Source: Fibrobacter sp. UWR4
Lineage (GTDB): Bacteria > Fibrobacterota > Fibrobacteria > Fibrobacterales > Fibrobacteraceae
Assembly (NCBI RefSeq): GCF_003149045.1
Contig: NZ_QGDU01000008.1
Span: 1 to 64,000 of the forward strand
Direction of reading: 5' to 3'
Length of the DNA stretch: 64,000 bases
The notes under the pieces: generated by a model
What the model was told of the DNA's origin: nothing
The model's input: only the letters and a program-made list of their open reading frames with translations
Database searches by the model: none
Translations under genes and position numbers: made by a program
In this document: positions 42,342 through 50,919 of the stretch, in pieces
Layout: every line of letters starts with the position of its first letter
Numbering within the stretch: position 1 is the first letter of the stretch

Positions 42342-43304
42342 ATGCCCAGAAAAAATCCAAATAATCTGCCACAGACTTACGCTACTTGGATTTCTGAACT
42401 CAAGAAGCGTTATGCCCAGTCGCAAATCAAGGCTTCCATTGCTATCAATGGCGAGTTGATAGGCTTTTATTATTGCTTGGGTCGCGATATTCAGCAGAAA
42501 CAATTCCAGAATACTTATGGCAGCGGGTTCTATAAAAAACTCAGCGATGATTTACGCCGTGAAATCCCGAATGCCAAGGGTTTTTCGCCAACGACTCTGA
42601 AATACGCCGTGTATTTCTACGATTTGTACAAGGATTTTGTAGAAGGACAAAATCGTCAACAACATGTTGACGATTTGAGGAAAATTCCTTGGGACCATCA
42701 TAGACGTATTATTGATAAGTGTAAAAATTCCCCTAAAAAGGCTCTTTTCAGAGCCGTTACTAACTTCACAACGACTTTACCTAAGGAGCAGGGGGATCTG
42801 GCTCGTGAATTGACTCGAGACCCGTATTGCTTTGACTTTGTGGAAGTTCGTAGCGATTTTGAGGAACGGGAATTGAAAGACGCTCTGCTCAAGAATATTG
42901 AAATGTTCCTGATGGAACTTGGTCGCGGTTTTGCCTACATAGGGCGAGAATATCGTTTGCAGGTCGGTGAAACTGAACAATTTCTGGATATGCTTTTTTA
43001 CAACACCAAGTTGCATTGCTATGTGGTAGTTGAAGTGAAAACAGGGAAGTTTGAACCTGCTTACATTGGACAACTTAGCACTTACGTGGTGGCTGCGAAT
43101 CACCTATTGAAAAGTCCAGAAGACAAGCCTACGCTTGGTATTTTGGTGTGTAAGGACAAGGATGAAGTTCTTGCGCAATATTCCTTGGAGGGTTCAGTCA
43201 ATCCCATTGCCATTTCGGAATTTGAATTGTCGAAAATTTACCCGAAGGATTTCAAGAGTTGCCTTCCCTCTATCAAGGAATTGGAAGATCAGCTAGGTGG
43301 ATGA
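42342..43304 (+). CDS. DUF1016 (YhcG-type) nuclease, first copy
   Basis: This 320-residue protein has an N-terminal DUF1016 helical domain (about 10-150) and a C-terminal PD-(D/E)XK nuclease domain with FLDMLFYN (D216) and VVEVKTG (E231, K233), all catalytic residues being intact. Proteins of this family (E. coli YhcG and relatives) are often found within restriction-modification and other defence loci. AAGGAG precedes the ATG at 42342. A second family member follows after 21 bases. It is preceded by the leader hairpin, so expression may be attenuated. No methylase is adjacent. Confidence 0.88.
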   Translation: MPRKNPNNLPQTYATWISELKKRYAQSQIKASIAINGELIGFYYCLGRDIQQKQFQNTYGSGFYKKLSDDLRREIPNAKGFSPTTLKYAVYFYDLYKDFVEGQNRQQHVDDLRKIPWDHHRRIIDKCKNSPKKALFRAVTNFTTTLPKEQGDLARELTRDPYCFDFVEVRSDFEERELKDALLKNIEMFLMELGRGFAYIGREYRLQVGETEQFLDMLFYNTKLHCYVVVEVKTGKFEPAYIGQLSTYVVAANHLLKSPEDKPTLGILVCKDKDEVLAQYSLEGSVNPIAISEFELSKIYPKDFKSCLPSIKELEDQLGG

Positions 43305-43325
43305 ACTTTTTTCAAAGGAGATACT

Positions 43326-44393
43326 ATGCCCAGAAAAAATCCCAATTCTCAAAATGCAGTTTCCATTCCGGTAGCTGTTGATACAATCAAGTCGGCCATT
43401 CTGCAAAGCCAGTACATGGCGGCTAGTTCCACCAATAAGATTCAGTTGGCGTTGTACTTTTCGGTGGGTCGTTTCGTTTCCCAGAACACGCGTTACGGGC
43501 GTTGGGGTGGCAATGCAATCAAGCAGATTAGTGAACTGTTACAAAAGGAATTGCCCGGTTTGCGTGGCTTTTCAGAACGGAATGTGAAGCTCATGCGGCA
43601 GTTTTATGAAGGTTGGTCATTTGCTGAAAAAGAGTCTAATTCGGCAGTCGTAACTGCCGAATTGGCGAATTTGAACGAATTTAGCCAATTCTACGGTTTT
43701 GATGCCATTTCATTCACTCATCACATCAATATTTTGACGGGTGCAAAATCTCGGGAGGAACGACTTTTTTATATCGAACGTTGTGCAAGGAATTCCTGGA
43801 CGGTTGAATTCCTGAAATCCGAAATCAAATCGGATGCATTTCGCCATCAGGGGAAAATTTCAAACAACTTTACAGCCACTTTGAATACCCCTCAGTCTGC
43901 TTTGCAGGCGATTTCCATGTTCAAGGATGAATATCTGTTGGACTTTATGAATGTGGAGGAGCTTGGCGAACGGGATAAATCCCTTGTAGATGAACGCGTT
44001 GTTGAGAATGGAATTATCCACAACATCAAGAATTTCATCATGACTTTTGGCAAGGATTTTGCATTCATCGGGAATCAGTACCATCTTGAAAAGTTCGGAG
44101 AGGATCAGTATATCGACTTGCTTTTTTACAATCGGGAGTTGAATGCACTCGTTGCCTTTGAATTGAAGATGGGAGATTTTAAGCCCGCATACCTGGGACA
44201 GCTGAGTTCTTACCTTCGTATCCTTGATGATGAAGTTCGCAAGCCCCATGAAGAACCGTCCATCGGCATAGTCCTTTGCAAGAATGCGAACAAGGCATTT
44301 GTGGAATACGTCATTCAGGATTATAACCACCCCTATGGGTGTTGCCACCTACAAGTTGATGCAGGAGAAATTGCAGAAGGTCCTGCCCGATGA
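43326..44393 (+). CDS. DUF1016 nuclease, second copy, C-terminus frameshifted
   Basis: This 355-residue paralogue begins with the same MPRKNPN and ribosome-binding site as the first copy, so the two arose by duplication. It keeps IDLLFYN (D264) and AFELKMG (E279, K281). The last 18 or so residues are not family-like. The expected ending, MGVATYKLMQEKLQKVLPDE and onward to KKLL, is encoded in the +1 frame from 44335 to a stop at 44418. One extra C in the CCCC run at 44330-44333 would explain this. The nuclease core is upstream of the shift and may still be functional. Confidence 0.85.
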   Translation: MPRKNPNSQNAVSIPVAVDTIKSAILQSQYMAASSTNKIQLALYFSVGRFVSQNTRYGRWGGNAIKQISELLQKELPGLRGFSERNVKLMRQFYEGWSFAEKESNSAVVTAELANLNEFSQFYGFDAISFTHHINILTGAKSREERLFYIERCARNSWTVEFLKSEIKSDAFRHQGKISNNFTATLNTPQSALQAISMFKDEYLLDFMNVEELGERDKSLVDERVVENGIIHNIKNFIMTFGKDFAFIGNQYHLEKFGEDQYIDLLFYNRELNALVAFELKMGDFKPAYLGQLSSYLRILDDEVRKPHEEPSIGIVLCKNANKAFVEYVIQDYNHPYGCCHLQVDAGEIAEGPAR

Positions 44394-44419
44394 AAATGAA
44401 TTGAAAAAGTTGCTGTAGA

Positions 44420-44593
44420 GGAGACACTGCGGAGGTTTGTACCAAGTATCAGATTGGCCAATACATTGTAGAGGAAGAACAGAATGGGACAACAGTGTTG
44501 CCCCATTCTGAACAAACTCAAAAGTTTGTTCTCTCCTGGTCCCTCTATCTTGTGTTAATGCGTATTAAGAATGACGATGAACTCCGCTTATAA
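44420..44593 (+). pseudogene. Remnant of a third DUF1016 gene
   Basis: Immediately after the second copy, the frame starting near 44420 reads KYQIGQYIVEEEQNG followed by FVLSWSLYLVLMRIKN and stops at 44593. These match two separated parts of the DUF1016 N-terminal domain (the IG..I..EEQ.G helix and the LSWS.Y..LMR helix), with the 50-60 residues normally between them missing. There is no start codon and no nuclease domain, so it is a decayed fragment. Confidence 0.7.
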
Positions 44594-44621
44594 TGCCCTT
44601 TAATGCGGCGGCCTTTTCTTC

Positions 44622-46442
44622 TTATATGAGGAAAGCTTTTAAAATAATGTCCAAAGCGATGTAGGGCTTCAGGGTGAGAGACTCCTTGTTTTTCTCTGTA
44701 GATGCTCCGGCGCGGAGTCTTAGGCCAATTGCATGGTACGGCGAATACAAACCAATGGAAGTTCCGAAATCGAGTCCTGGAAACAGAGTGGTGGTTTCAT
44801 CTTCTGTGTAGCTGCTTGTCCAATTTTCAATGGTTGTACAGGTCCAGTTCAGAGTTGGACCGATGTAGGCGTCGGCTTCAAAATGCTTTGTGAATAGCAA
44901 ATTATAGTGAAAGTCGATACCCAGAAACAGGGTACTATAATAGCGGTTGTCGCCTATGCCTCGAGAGTCGTATCCCTGGATCAGGAATTCAAACCCAAGT
45001 TTATTCTTGCCGAAGCCGAGGTTAAAGTTAACTCCATAAATAGGATCTGCATGCGAACCTAGTTTTCCAAGAGGATAATCCAATGTGGGACCCATGCCAA
45101 AGTAGAAGTATGGAAGATTCGCAGGTAATTTCTCATATCCTTTGGGGTAATCCGTTTTTTTTATAGAAAGGAAATCGTACCGAAGAAAATCTTTTAGGCG
45201 AACATCATCGATTTTTTCAATGTCGCTGTCTGCAAAATCTATAATATCCTCTTTAGAAAACCCCAATGAATTTTTTTGTAAATACTTGATGCGTGCAAAT
45301 GCACGACTAAAGTTGTCCGAGATTTCCTTGATATCTTTTTTTACTTTTTTAGATGTTAGCCATTCTTCGATTTCGGCACCTGTTTGTTCACTAAATCCGT
45401 TCAGGCTTGGATGCATTTCAATGTGTTTTAGGCTGTCGTAGGGAGTTAGTCGAATGCCGTTTCCGGAAAGAAGATTTATCCAAGCGTAATCTTCCTTGCT
45501 GAATGGAGAGGTGAAAAAGGGGTGGGTGGAATCAACTGCAGATAGCGCTTCTTCCATGGCGTCTGCGGCTTCGTTGAAACGTCCTTCTTTGAATAAACGG
45601 AGTGCTTTTTCTTTTAGTTCGGGACCTCGATTTTCGGGGACTTGGAATGGGTATATGTAGGGCTTGACTTTGAGTTGCCTGATATCTTCGTTGTCCGTGA
45701 TTTTTGGGGAGAACCCGTCACTGAAAAATACTCTTGTAGAATATCCAGGAATGTGAAAAAAATTCATGACCATGTCTACGGCGTCGTCTGTTCCGTTTTT
45801 GGGTGGAACCCATTGTGGTGCGACGATGATTGGTAAATGCAAATAGACTGTCGTGTCTGCTTTTATCCAATCTTTAGAAGATGAGTCGTAAAGTGCACTG
45901 GCCCGGATTTTTATCAAGAGCAACTGGGTGAAAATTTCATGAGTGAAGTCGCCGTGTTTTAAATGGTGATATGAATCCCTTTGTATGTCAGACGTTTTGA
46001 TTTTTAGTTCTTTCTGGGTGGAATCAAAGCGCTTGCTCCACTCGCTGAACTGATGAAGTACTTCTGGATCGATGCCGCCTATGGAAGTAATTTCCATTGA
46101 GCAATTTGCTGGATCAATTTTTTTATTGAAATAAAGCTCTAATTTCTCTGGGTCAAGTCCATAGGACTTTGCTGCAATTCTATATGATTCTACAGTACCT
46201 ATAACCGGGGTAAACTTGTTCTCTGGATTTTCCAGTTTTTCCTGCACCGAGGGGAGGTTTTCTTCCTGCATGGAGTACAAGTTTTTGAGTATGCCAGGAA
46301 GAACCAATGTGTCTGGATCGGTATTGGGTTTTTCCCAACCATCAACAGTGTATTCGTTGTCGTTGTCCCAGCAGTCCCAGCAGTTAAATGCGTGTACAAA
46401 CCCGCTTACGCACAATAACAATATTGCAAATAAAATCCTCAT
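44622..46442 (-). CDS. Exported protein with outer-membrane barrel-like C-terminus
   Basis: The ATG at 46442 is chosen for its GGGAGG site. It begins a signal peptide (MRILFAILLLCVSGFVHA). The mature 606-residue form starts FNCWDCWDND. A long helical middle (about 70-410) contains a TPR-like stretch (ALRLFKEGRFNEAADAMEEAL, about 285-305). From about 430 the sequence turns into barrel-like strands (YFYFGMGPTLDYPLG, GVNFNLGFGKNKLGFEF, YYSTLFLGIDFHYNLLF, IGLRLRAGAS). I know of no named family. A composite outer-membrane protein is inferred. Confidence 0.72.
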   Translation of the reverse strand: MRILFAILLLCVSGFVHAFNCWDCWDNDNEYTVDGWEKPNTDPDTLVLPGILKNLYSMQEENLPSVQEKLENPENKFTPVIGTVESYRIAAKSYGLDPEKLELYFNKKIDPANCSMEITSIGGIDPEVLHQFSEWSKRFDSTQKELKIKTSDIQRDSYHHLKHGDFTHEIFTQLLLIKIRASALYDSSSKDWIKADTTVYLHLPIIVAPQWVPPKNGTDDAVDMVMNFFHIPGYSTRVFFSDGFSPKITDNEDIRQLKVKPYIYPFQVPENRGPELKEKALRLFKEGRFNEAADAMEEALSAVDSTHPFFTSPFSKEDYAWINLLSGNGIRLTPYDSLKHIEMHPSLNGFSEQTGAEIEEWLTSKKVKKDIKEISDNFSRAFARIKYLQKNSLGFSKEDIIDFADSDIEKIDDVRLKDFLRYDFLSIKKTDYPKGYEKLPANLPYFYFGMGPTLDYPLGKLGSHADPIYGVNFNLGFGKNKLGFEFLIQGYDSRGIGDNRYYSTLFLGIDFHYNLLFTKHFEADAYIGPTLNWTCTTIENWTSSYTEDETTTLFPGLDFGTSIGLYSPYHAIGLRLRAGASTEKNKESLTLKPYIALDIILKAFLI

Positions 46443-46466
46443 AGGTCCTCCCAACATAAACATAAT

Positions 46467-47072
46467 CTACAAATGTTCCCCCAGCATTTTTTCCATCCAG
46501 ATCATGTTGTACCACTGCCCGAATTTGTAGGCGCAGTCATGGAAGGTGCCTACCAGCGAGTAGCCCATGTGTTCGTGGAATTTCTGGCTGCTGTTGTCCA
46601 GGTGGGTGCTGCCAGGTTTTGGCGAAGCGATGCAGGCGTAGGCGTTTAGAATCCCGCGGGCCTTTAGTTCGCGATCCAGTTCGTTGTACAGGGCGCGACC
46701 GTAGCCTTTCCCGTGTTCGCCCATCTTGACGTAGATGGATGTTTCTACGCTGCGGTTGTAGGCGGCTCGGCCCTTGAAAACGCCGGCGTAACAATACCCG
46801 AGGATTTCTGCGGCACCTGCGCAGTTCCCGCTCGTGGTTCCGTCCACGATGCACTCCGAACTCGCGACAGTCCCGATGTTCCTTGCGTTGTCCCCAATTC
46901 GTTCCAAAACTAGGTACGGGTACTTTTCCAGCGTCCCGCGGATTCGTCTTGCAAATTCCTCCACAGAGGGGGCGTCATACTCGAAGGTGATGGCGGTGTT
47001 TTCCACATAGGGCTTGTAAATTGCCAGCAGTGCCGAGGCGTCTTCAACTTTTGCAGAACGTATTCTAATCAT
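46467..47072 (-). CDS. GNAT N-acetyltransferase (YncA/PAT-like)
   Basis: This is a 201-residue GNAT enzyme resembling phosphinothricin/methionine sulfone acetyltransferases. It starts IRIRSAKVEDASALLAIY, has the acetyl-CoA loop GEHGKGYGRALY (Q/RxxGxG/A-like, with K) and ends with HEHMGYSLVGTF and W-rich residues. Between strands it carries a roughly 28-residue insertion (about 60-88, DNARNIGTVASSECIVDG...) not usual in the family. The substrate is unknown. The gene follows the flavin-reductase-like gene by 11 bases on the same strand, so they share a transcript. Confidence 0.85.
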   Translation of the reverse strand: MIRIRSAKVEDASALLAIYKPYVENTAITFEYDAPSVEEFARRIRGTLEKYPYLVLERIGDNARNIGTVASSECIVDGTTSGNCAGAAEILGYCYAGVFKGRAAYNRSVETSIYVKMGEHGKGYGRALYNELDRELKARGILNAYACIASPKPGSTHLDNSSQKFHEHMGYSLVGTFHDCAYKFGQWYNMIWMEKMLGEHL

Positions 47073-47083
47073 GACAAATAAAA

Positions 47084-47644
47084 CTATTTAATGCTCTTTC
47101 CGTCCTTAAAGGCGTTGCCGATTTTTTCGCCTAGGGCGTAATAGCCGTGGCCTTCGGGATCGTAGCACAGGGGGCAAAGCTTCTTGATGTCCACCTTGCC
47201 TTTTGCATTCAGGATGGATTCGTCGGCGGAAACGCCTACCACCTGGGTGTAGAGCAGTTCCGTTTCCTCGTCGTAGCTCAAGACCTTGCATTCCAAGGTC
47301 AGGGGAAGTTCCTTGATGATGGGGGCTTTGACCTTCTTGCTCTTGACGGCGGAAAGTCCGGACTTTGCAAATTTGTCCGCCACCTTGTGGCCCGAGGTGA
47401 TTCCCATGTAGTCCAGCTGCTTGATGTTTGCGGCGGTGGCCATGCTCACGGTCAGGCACTTGTTCGCCCTGATATTGTCCATGGTCTTGTGAGTCTTGTC
47501 GATGCAGATGGTCACCTTGTCGAAATCGTTGACGCATCCCCAGGCGGCCACCATGGCATTAGGGGTCTTGTCTTCGTTGTAGGTCCCGATGATCAAAACG
47601 GGCTGGGGGTAAAGTAGAGCTTTCTTTCCGAGATCCTTGCGCAT
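47084..47644 (-). CDS. Flavin reductase-like FMN-binding protein
   Basis: This 186-residue protein has the FMN-binding split-barrel fold of flavoredoxin and flavin reductase-like proteins: PVLIIGTYNEDKTPNAMVAAWG at the start, then CLTVSMATAANIKQLDYMG and LECKVL. It probably binds FMN and transfers electrons in the cytoplasm. It is the first gene of a two-gene transcript with the GNAT enzyme. The 240-base gap upstream, shared with the divergent PL11 gene, is AT-rich and holds a small hairpin GTTGTC-GGCG-GACAAC of unclear meaning. Confidence 0.85.
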   Translation of the reverse strand: MRKDLGKKALLYPQPVLIIGTYNEDKTPNAMVAAWGCVNDFDKVTICIDKTHKTMDNIRANKCLTVSMATAANIKQLDYMGITSGHKVADKFAKSGLSAVKSKKVKAPIIKELPLTLECKVLSYDEETELLYTQVVGVSADESILNAKGKVDIKKLCPLCYDPEGHGYYALGEKIGNAFKDGKSIK

Positions 47645-47884
47645 AAAAATTTCCTTTTTCTTTTGAATCGTAAAATAAGAAATGTTTTTTTAAAAGGCCG
47701 TTTTTTTATAAAAATTGCAGTTTTTATTGAAAAAAATAGGCTTATAAGGTTGTTGTCGGCGGACAACGGGAAGATTGGCTTCGCCATCCTTTTTTAGGCA
47801 AGGTCAATCTATTTTTATGGTGGGAAGTTGTGGTAATAGTGCTTTTTATGGTATAAAGCCGCTTCGACTTTCCAAGGGATGTGT

Positions 47885-50698
47885 ATGAAAAAGTTTATGG
47901 TGTGTGCCGGCCTTACGCTGGCAATGGGTTTTGGCCTAGCAAATGCAACTCGCCAGATGGAAGCTCTGGATCGTGGCCTGGTGGCTGTAAAGACCGGCAA
48001 TGGCGTGTTCCTGAGCTGGCGCGTGTTGGGTACCGATGGCAATGCGACCGGCTTCAATCTTTATCGCGACGGTGCAAAGATTGCAAGTTTCGATGGAAAG
48101 GCTGCCTCCAATTATACGGATGCCCAAGGAACTGCCGCAAGTAAATATTATGTCCGTCCGGTTGTAAACGGCGTCGAAAAATCTTCGGACAAGACCGTTT
48201 CCGTTTGGGGTGAACAGAAGCTGACCGTCAATCTGGATCGCCCTGCTGGCGGTTCTGATTACACTTACAGCCCCAACGATATTGCCGTAGGCGATGTGGA
48301 TGGTGACGGCGAATACGAACTGATTTTGAAGTGGGATCCCAGCAATTCCAAGGACAATTCCCAGAAGGGTAAGACCGGAAATGTGTATGTGGATTGCTAC
48401 AAGTTTAGCGGAAAGAAATTGTGGCGAATTGACCTTGGCGTAAATATTCGTGCAGGCGCTCATTATACCCAGATTCTGGTTGGCGACTACGATAGCGATG
48501 GCAAGGCGGAAGTGGCCATGAAGACGGCCCCCGGCACCAAGGATGGTTCCGGCAAGTATATTAGCAAGGGTGCTGCCGCCGGCGAAACCAACCACACCAA
48601 GGATTACCGCAATTCCAACGGCTACGTTTTGAGCGGTAACGAATATCTGACTCTTTTCAATGGCGAGACAGGTGTTGAAATGGCCACTGTCAATTTCAAT
48701 CCTGCTCGCGGAACCGTCTCTAGCTGGGGTGACTCCTACGGCAATCGCGTAGACCGTTTTTTGGCTACTAATGCTTATCTGGATGGTCAAAAGCCCAGCA
48801 TGGTTTTCCAGCGCGGTTACTACACACGCATGGCCATTGCAGCTTACGACTGGGACGGAAAAACTCTGAGCCAGCGCTGGTATTATAACGCAGCCACCAA
48901 GGGATCCGAATGCTATGGCCAGGGAAACCACAATCTTTCTGCAGGTGATGTGGATGGTGACGGTTTCGACGAAATCATCGAAGGTGCCTGTGCCATCGAT
49001 CATAACGGCAAGTTTATGTACAGCACTGGAAAGGGCCATGGCGACGCCATTCACTTTGGCGACTTGGACCCGGATCACGAAGGTCTCGAAGTTTGGGAAG
49101 TTCACGAAGAAAAGCCCTACGGTTACGACCTTCACGATGCCCGCACTGGCGCAATCCTTTGGAGCGCAACCAGCGATGCCGATAATGGCCGCGGTCTTGC
49201 CGCCGACGTAGACAGCACAAGCCGTGGTTACGAAATGTGGAGTACTGCCAATGGTAACGTGTATTCCGCAAAGGGCCAGGTTCTGGGCAGCCGCTACTCC
49301 GTCAATTTCCGCATCTACTGGGATGGGGACCTTCAGGATGAACTTCTGGATGGTAACAAGATCAGCAAGTGGAATTATTCCTCCAAGAAGTTTGGCGATC
49401 TGGTGACCTTGACCGGCAACAGCTGCAACTCCACCAAGGCGACGCCCAACTTTAGCGGAGACATTCTCGGCGACTGGCGCGAAGAAGTGATCCTTCACGA
49501 TGGGGCTTCCAAGCTGTACGTTTATACCACGACTATTCCCACGACACATCGCCTTTACACTCTGGCTCATGACCCCATTTACCGCCTTGGAATGAGCTGG
49601 CAGAACACCGCCTATAACCAGCCGCCCCATCTTGGCTTCTGGCTAGGTGCTGGTGTCGACAAGGCTCCTACTCCGGACATTATGCTGGTGGGTGGCGAAG
49701 TTGGTCCTAGAATTCCTGCCATCCAGAAACAGGGTGCAGGCTCTAGTTTCCAGACTATCATGCTGGGCGATGCCATTACGGAATACGCCTTCGGTTACAG
49801 CAACTGCGACGGCCTCACTATTACGGGCTTACCGGCCGGCGTTACTGCAGTGCTTGATGCCGCCAATTCCCGCTATGTCATTAGCGGAACTCCCGAAAAG
49901 GCTGGCGTCTACAACATTTCCATTACCACAAAGGGAGGCTCTACCGAAGTGGATGCCGCTACCCGCGACGCAAGCATTACTGTTCTTGCGGAAGCTAAAA
50001 TCGAAAACGCTGCAGTGAAGGTTCTCTCCTCCATTGAAGCGGGTATCCCCACCGATGGCGTTGGCGTCTGCGAAACGACAAACGGCGGATTTGTGGACAC
50101 CTGCTATTTCAACTTCGACAACGTGGTTACCAGTTACGGTATCTGGAATCTATATTCCGGTTCCCCGCAGGAAAACGTTACGCTGGTCCTGCGCTACGCC
50201 CACGGCAAGACAGATACCCGCAAGATGGAACTGTTCGTAAACGAGACAAGCTACGGCGTGGCAACCTTCCCGCCCACTCCTGATTGGACCACCTGGGATT
50301 CCGTGGCTATCAAGATCTCCCTCGACAAGGGCGTGAACGTTCTGAAACTTCAGTCCGTTTCAGAACAGGGCGGCCCCAACATTGACCAGCTGGAATTTGA
50401 CATTGCTGGTATTGTACTTGCCGCAGATTCCTCCATCGTGGATTCCGATGACGAAGAGGGCGAAGGTGGCGACGAAAATACCGATGCCATTGACGCTCCC
50501 TTGCACTTTGGCGCAGCTGGTATGGCTCAGATCCAGGTATTCAATCTCGTAGGCAACCGTGTGGCAACTTTCAGTGCAGAATACACTGGCGACATTTCGA
50601 GCCTAAGACAGCACATGAACGCCCTGCCCAACGGAATCTATATGGTCCGTGTAAAAGTGGGAAACCGCGCTCAGATGATTCGCTATAATTTGAGATAG
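47885..50698 (+). CDS. PL11 rhamnogalacturonan lyase with T9SS-like C-terminal domain
   Basis: This is a secreted lyase of 937 residues acting on the rhamnogalacturonan I backbone of pectin. The ATG at 47885 is preferred over one 6 bases upstream since AAGGG is then well spaced. After the signal peptide come a small beta domain (ALDRGLVAVKTGNGVFLSWR) and the eight-bladed propeller with repeated calcium sites (GDVDGDGEYELILKWDP, GDYDSDGKAEVAMKTA, GDVDGDGFDEIIEGACAID), HGDAIHFGDLDP and GDWREEVI. Next are a putative Ig-like domain (about 615-700), a CBM35-like module (about 720-845) and a final 65-residue segment (IQVFNLVGNRVATF...GIYMVRV...IRYNLR) like a type A sorting domain. A terminator follows. 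Confidence 0.93.
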   Translation: MKKFMVCAGLTLAMGFGLANATRQMEALDRGLVAVKTGNGVFLSWRVLGTDGNATGFNLYRDGAKIASFDGKAASNYTDAQGTAASKYYVRPVVNGVEKSSDKTVSVWGEQKLTVNLDRPAGGSDYTYSPNDIAVGDVDGDGEYELILKWDPSNSKDNSQKGKTGNVYVDCYKFSGKKLWRIDLGVNIRAGAHYTQILVGDYDSDGKAEVAMKTAPGTKDGSGKYISKGAAAGETNHTKDYRNSNGYVLSGNEYLTLFNGETGVEMATVNFNPARGTVSSWGDSYGNRVDRFLATNAYLDGQKPSMVFQRGYYTRMAIAAYDWDGKTLSQRWYYNAATKGSECYGQGNHNLSAGDVDGDGFDEIIEGACAIDHNGKFMYSTGKGHGDAIHFGDLDPDHEGLEVWEVHEEKPYGYDLHDARTGAILWSATSDADNGRGLAADVDSTSRGYEMWSTANGNVYSAKGQVLGSRYSVNFRIYWDGDLQDELLDGNKISKWNYSSKKFGDLVTLTGNSCNSTKATPNFSGDILGDWREEVILHDGASKLYVYTTTIPTTHRLYTLAHDPIYRLGMSWQNTAYNQPPHLGFWLGAGVDKAPTPDIMLVGGEVGPRIPAIQKQGAGSSFQTIMLGDAITEYAFGYSNCDGLTITGLPAGVTAVLDAANSRYVISGTPEKAGVYNISITTKGGSTEVDAATRDASITVLAEAKIENAAVKVLSSIEAGIPTDGVGVCETTNGGFVDTCYFNFDNVVTSYGIWNLYSGSPQENVTLVLRYAHGKTDTRKMELFVNETSYGVATFPPTPDWTTWDSVAIKISLDKGVNVLKLQSVSEQGGPNIDQLEFDIAGIVLAADSSIVDSDDEEGEGGDENTDAIDAPLHFGAAGMAQIQVFNLVGNRVATFSAEYTGDISSLRQHMNALPNGIYMVRVKVGNRAQMIRYNLR

Positions 50699-50727
50699 CT
50701 TTCGATTCCGCAGAAATACCGTATTTA

Positions 50728-50760
50728 AGTCCCTACGGCAAACGTTGTAGGGACTATTAT
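50728..50760 (+). terminator. Intrinsic terminator of the PL11 gene
   Basis: AGTCCCTAC and GTAGGGACT form a perfect 9-bp stem followed by ATTATTTTAT. Confidence 0.8.
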
Positions 50761-50811
50761 TTTATATTGAATTGAAGATTTTATTTTTACCTAATCTTTA
50801 CAAACGAATGC

Positions 50812-50839
50812 TTGCCAGAATTAGGGGTAATACTATATT
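50812..50839 (+). promoter_or_regulatory. Promoter of leader B (before the AlbA_2 gene)
   Basis: TTGCCA (50812-50817), 16 bases, TATATT (50834-50839), with AATCTTTA at 50793-50800 upstream. It matches the leader A promoter in sequence and spacing. Confidence 0.55.
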
Positions 50840-50844
50840 CTGTC

Positions 50845-50896
50845 CCGAGCGTTTCTGATAGTGCTCCGAGACACCTGATTTAATCAGGTGTTTTTC
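50845..50896 (+). ncRNA. Leader B: short RNA ending in a terminator hairpin
   Basis: Starting near TCCCGAGCGTTTCTGATAGT, the transcript reaches the hairpin ACACCTGA / TCAGGTGT and five T (50871-50896), then 24 bases later the AlbA_2 gene. The stem and the TCCCGAGCGTT core are the same as in leader A, although the downstream genes are unrelated. Confidence 0.5.
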
Positions 50897-50919
50897 TTTT
50901 TAAGGAGTACTATACCCAT

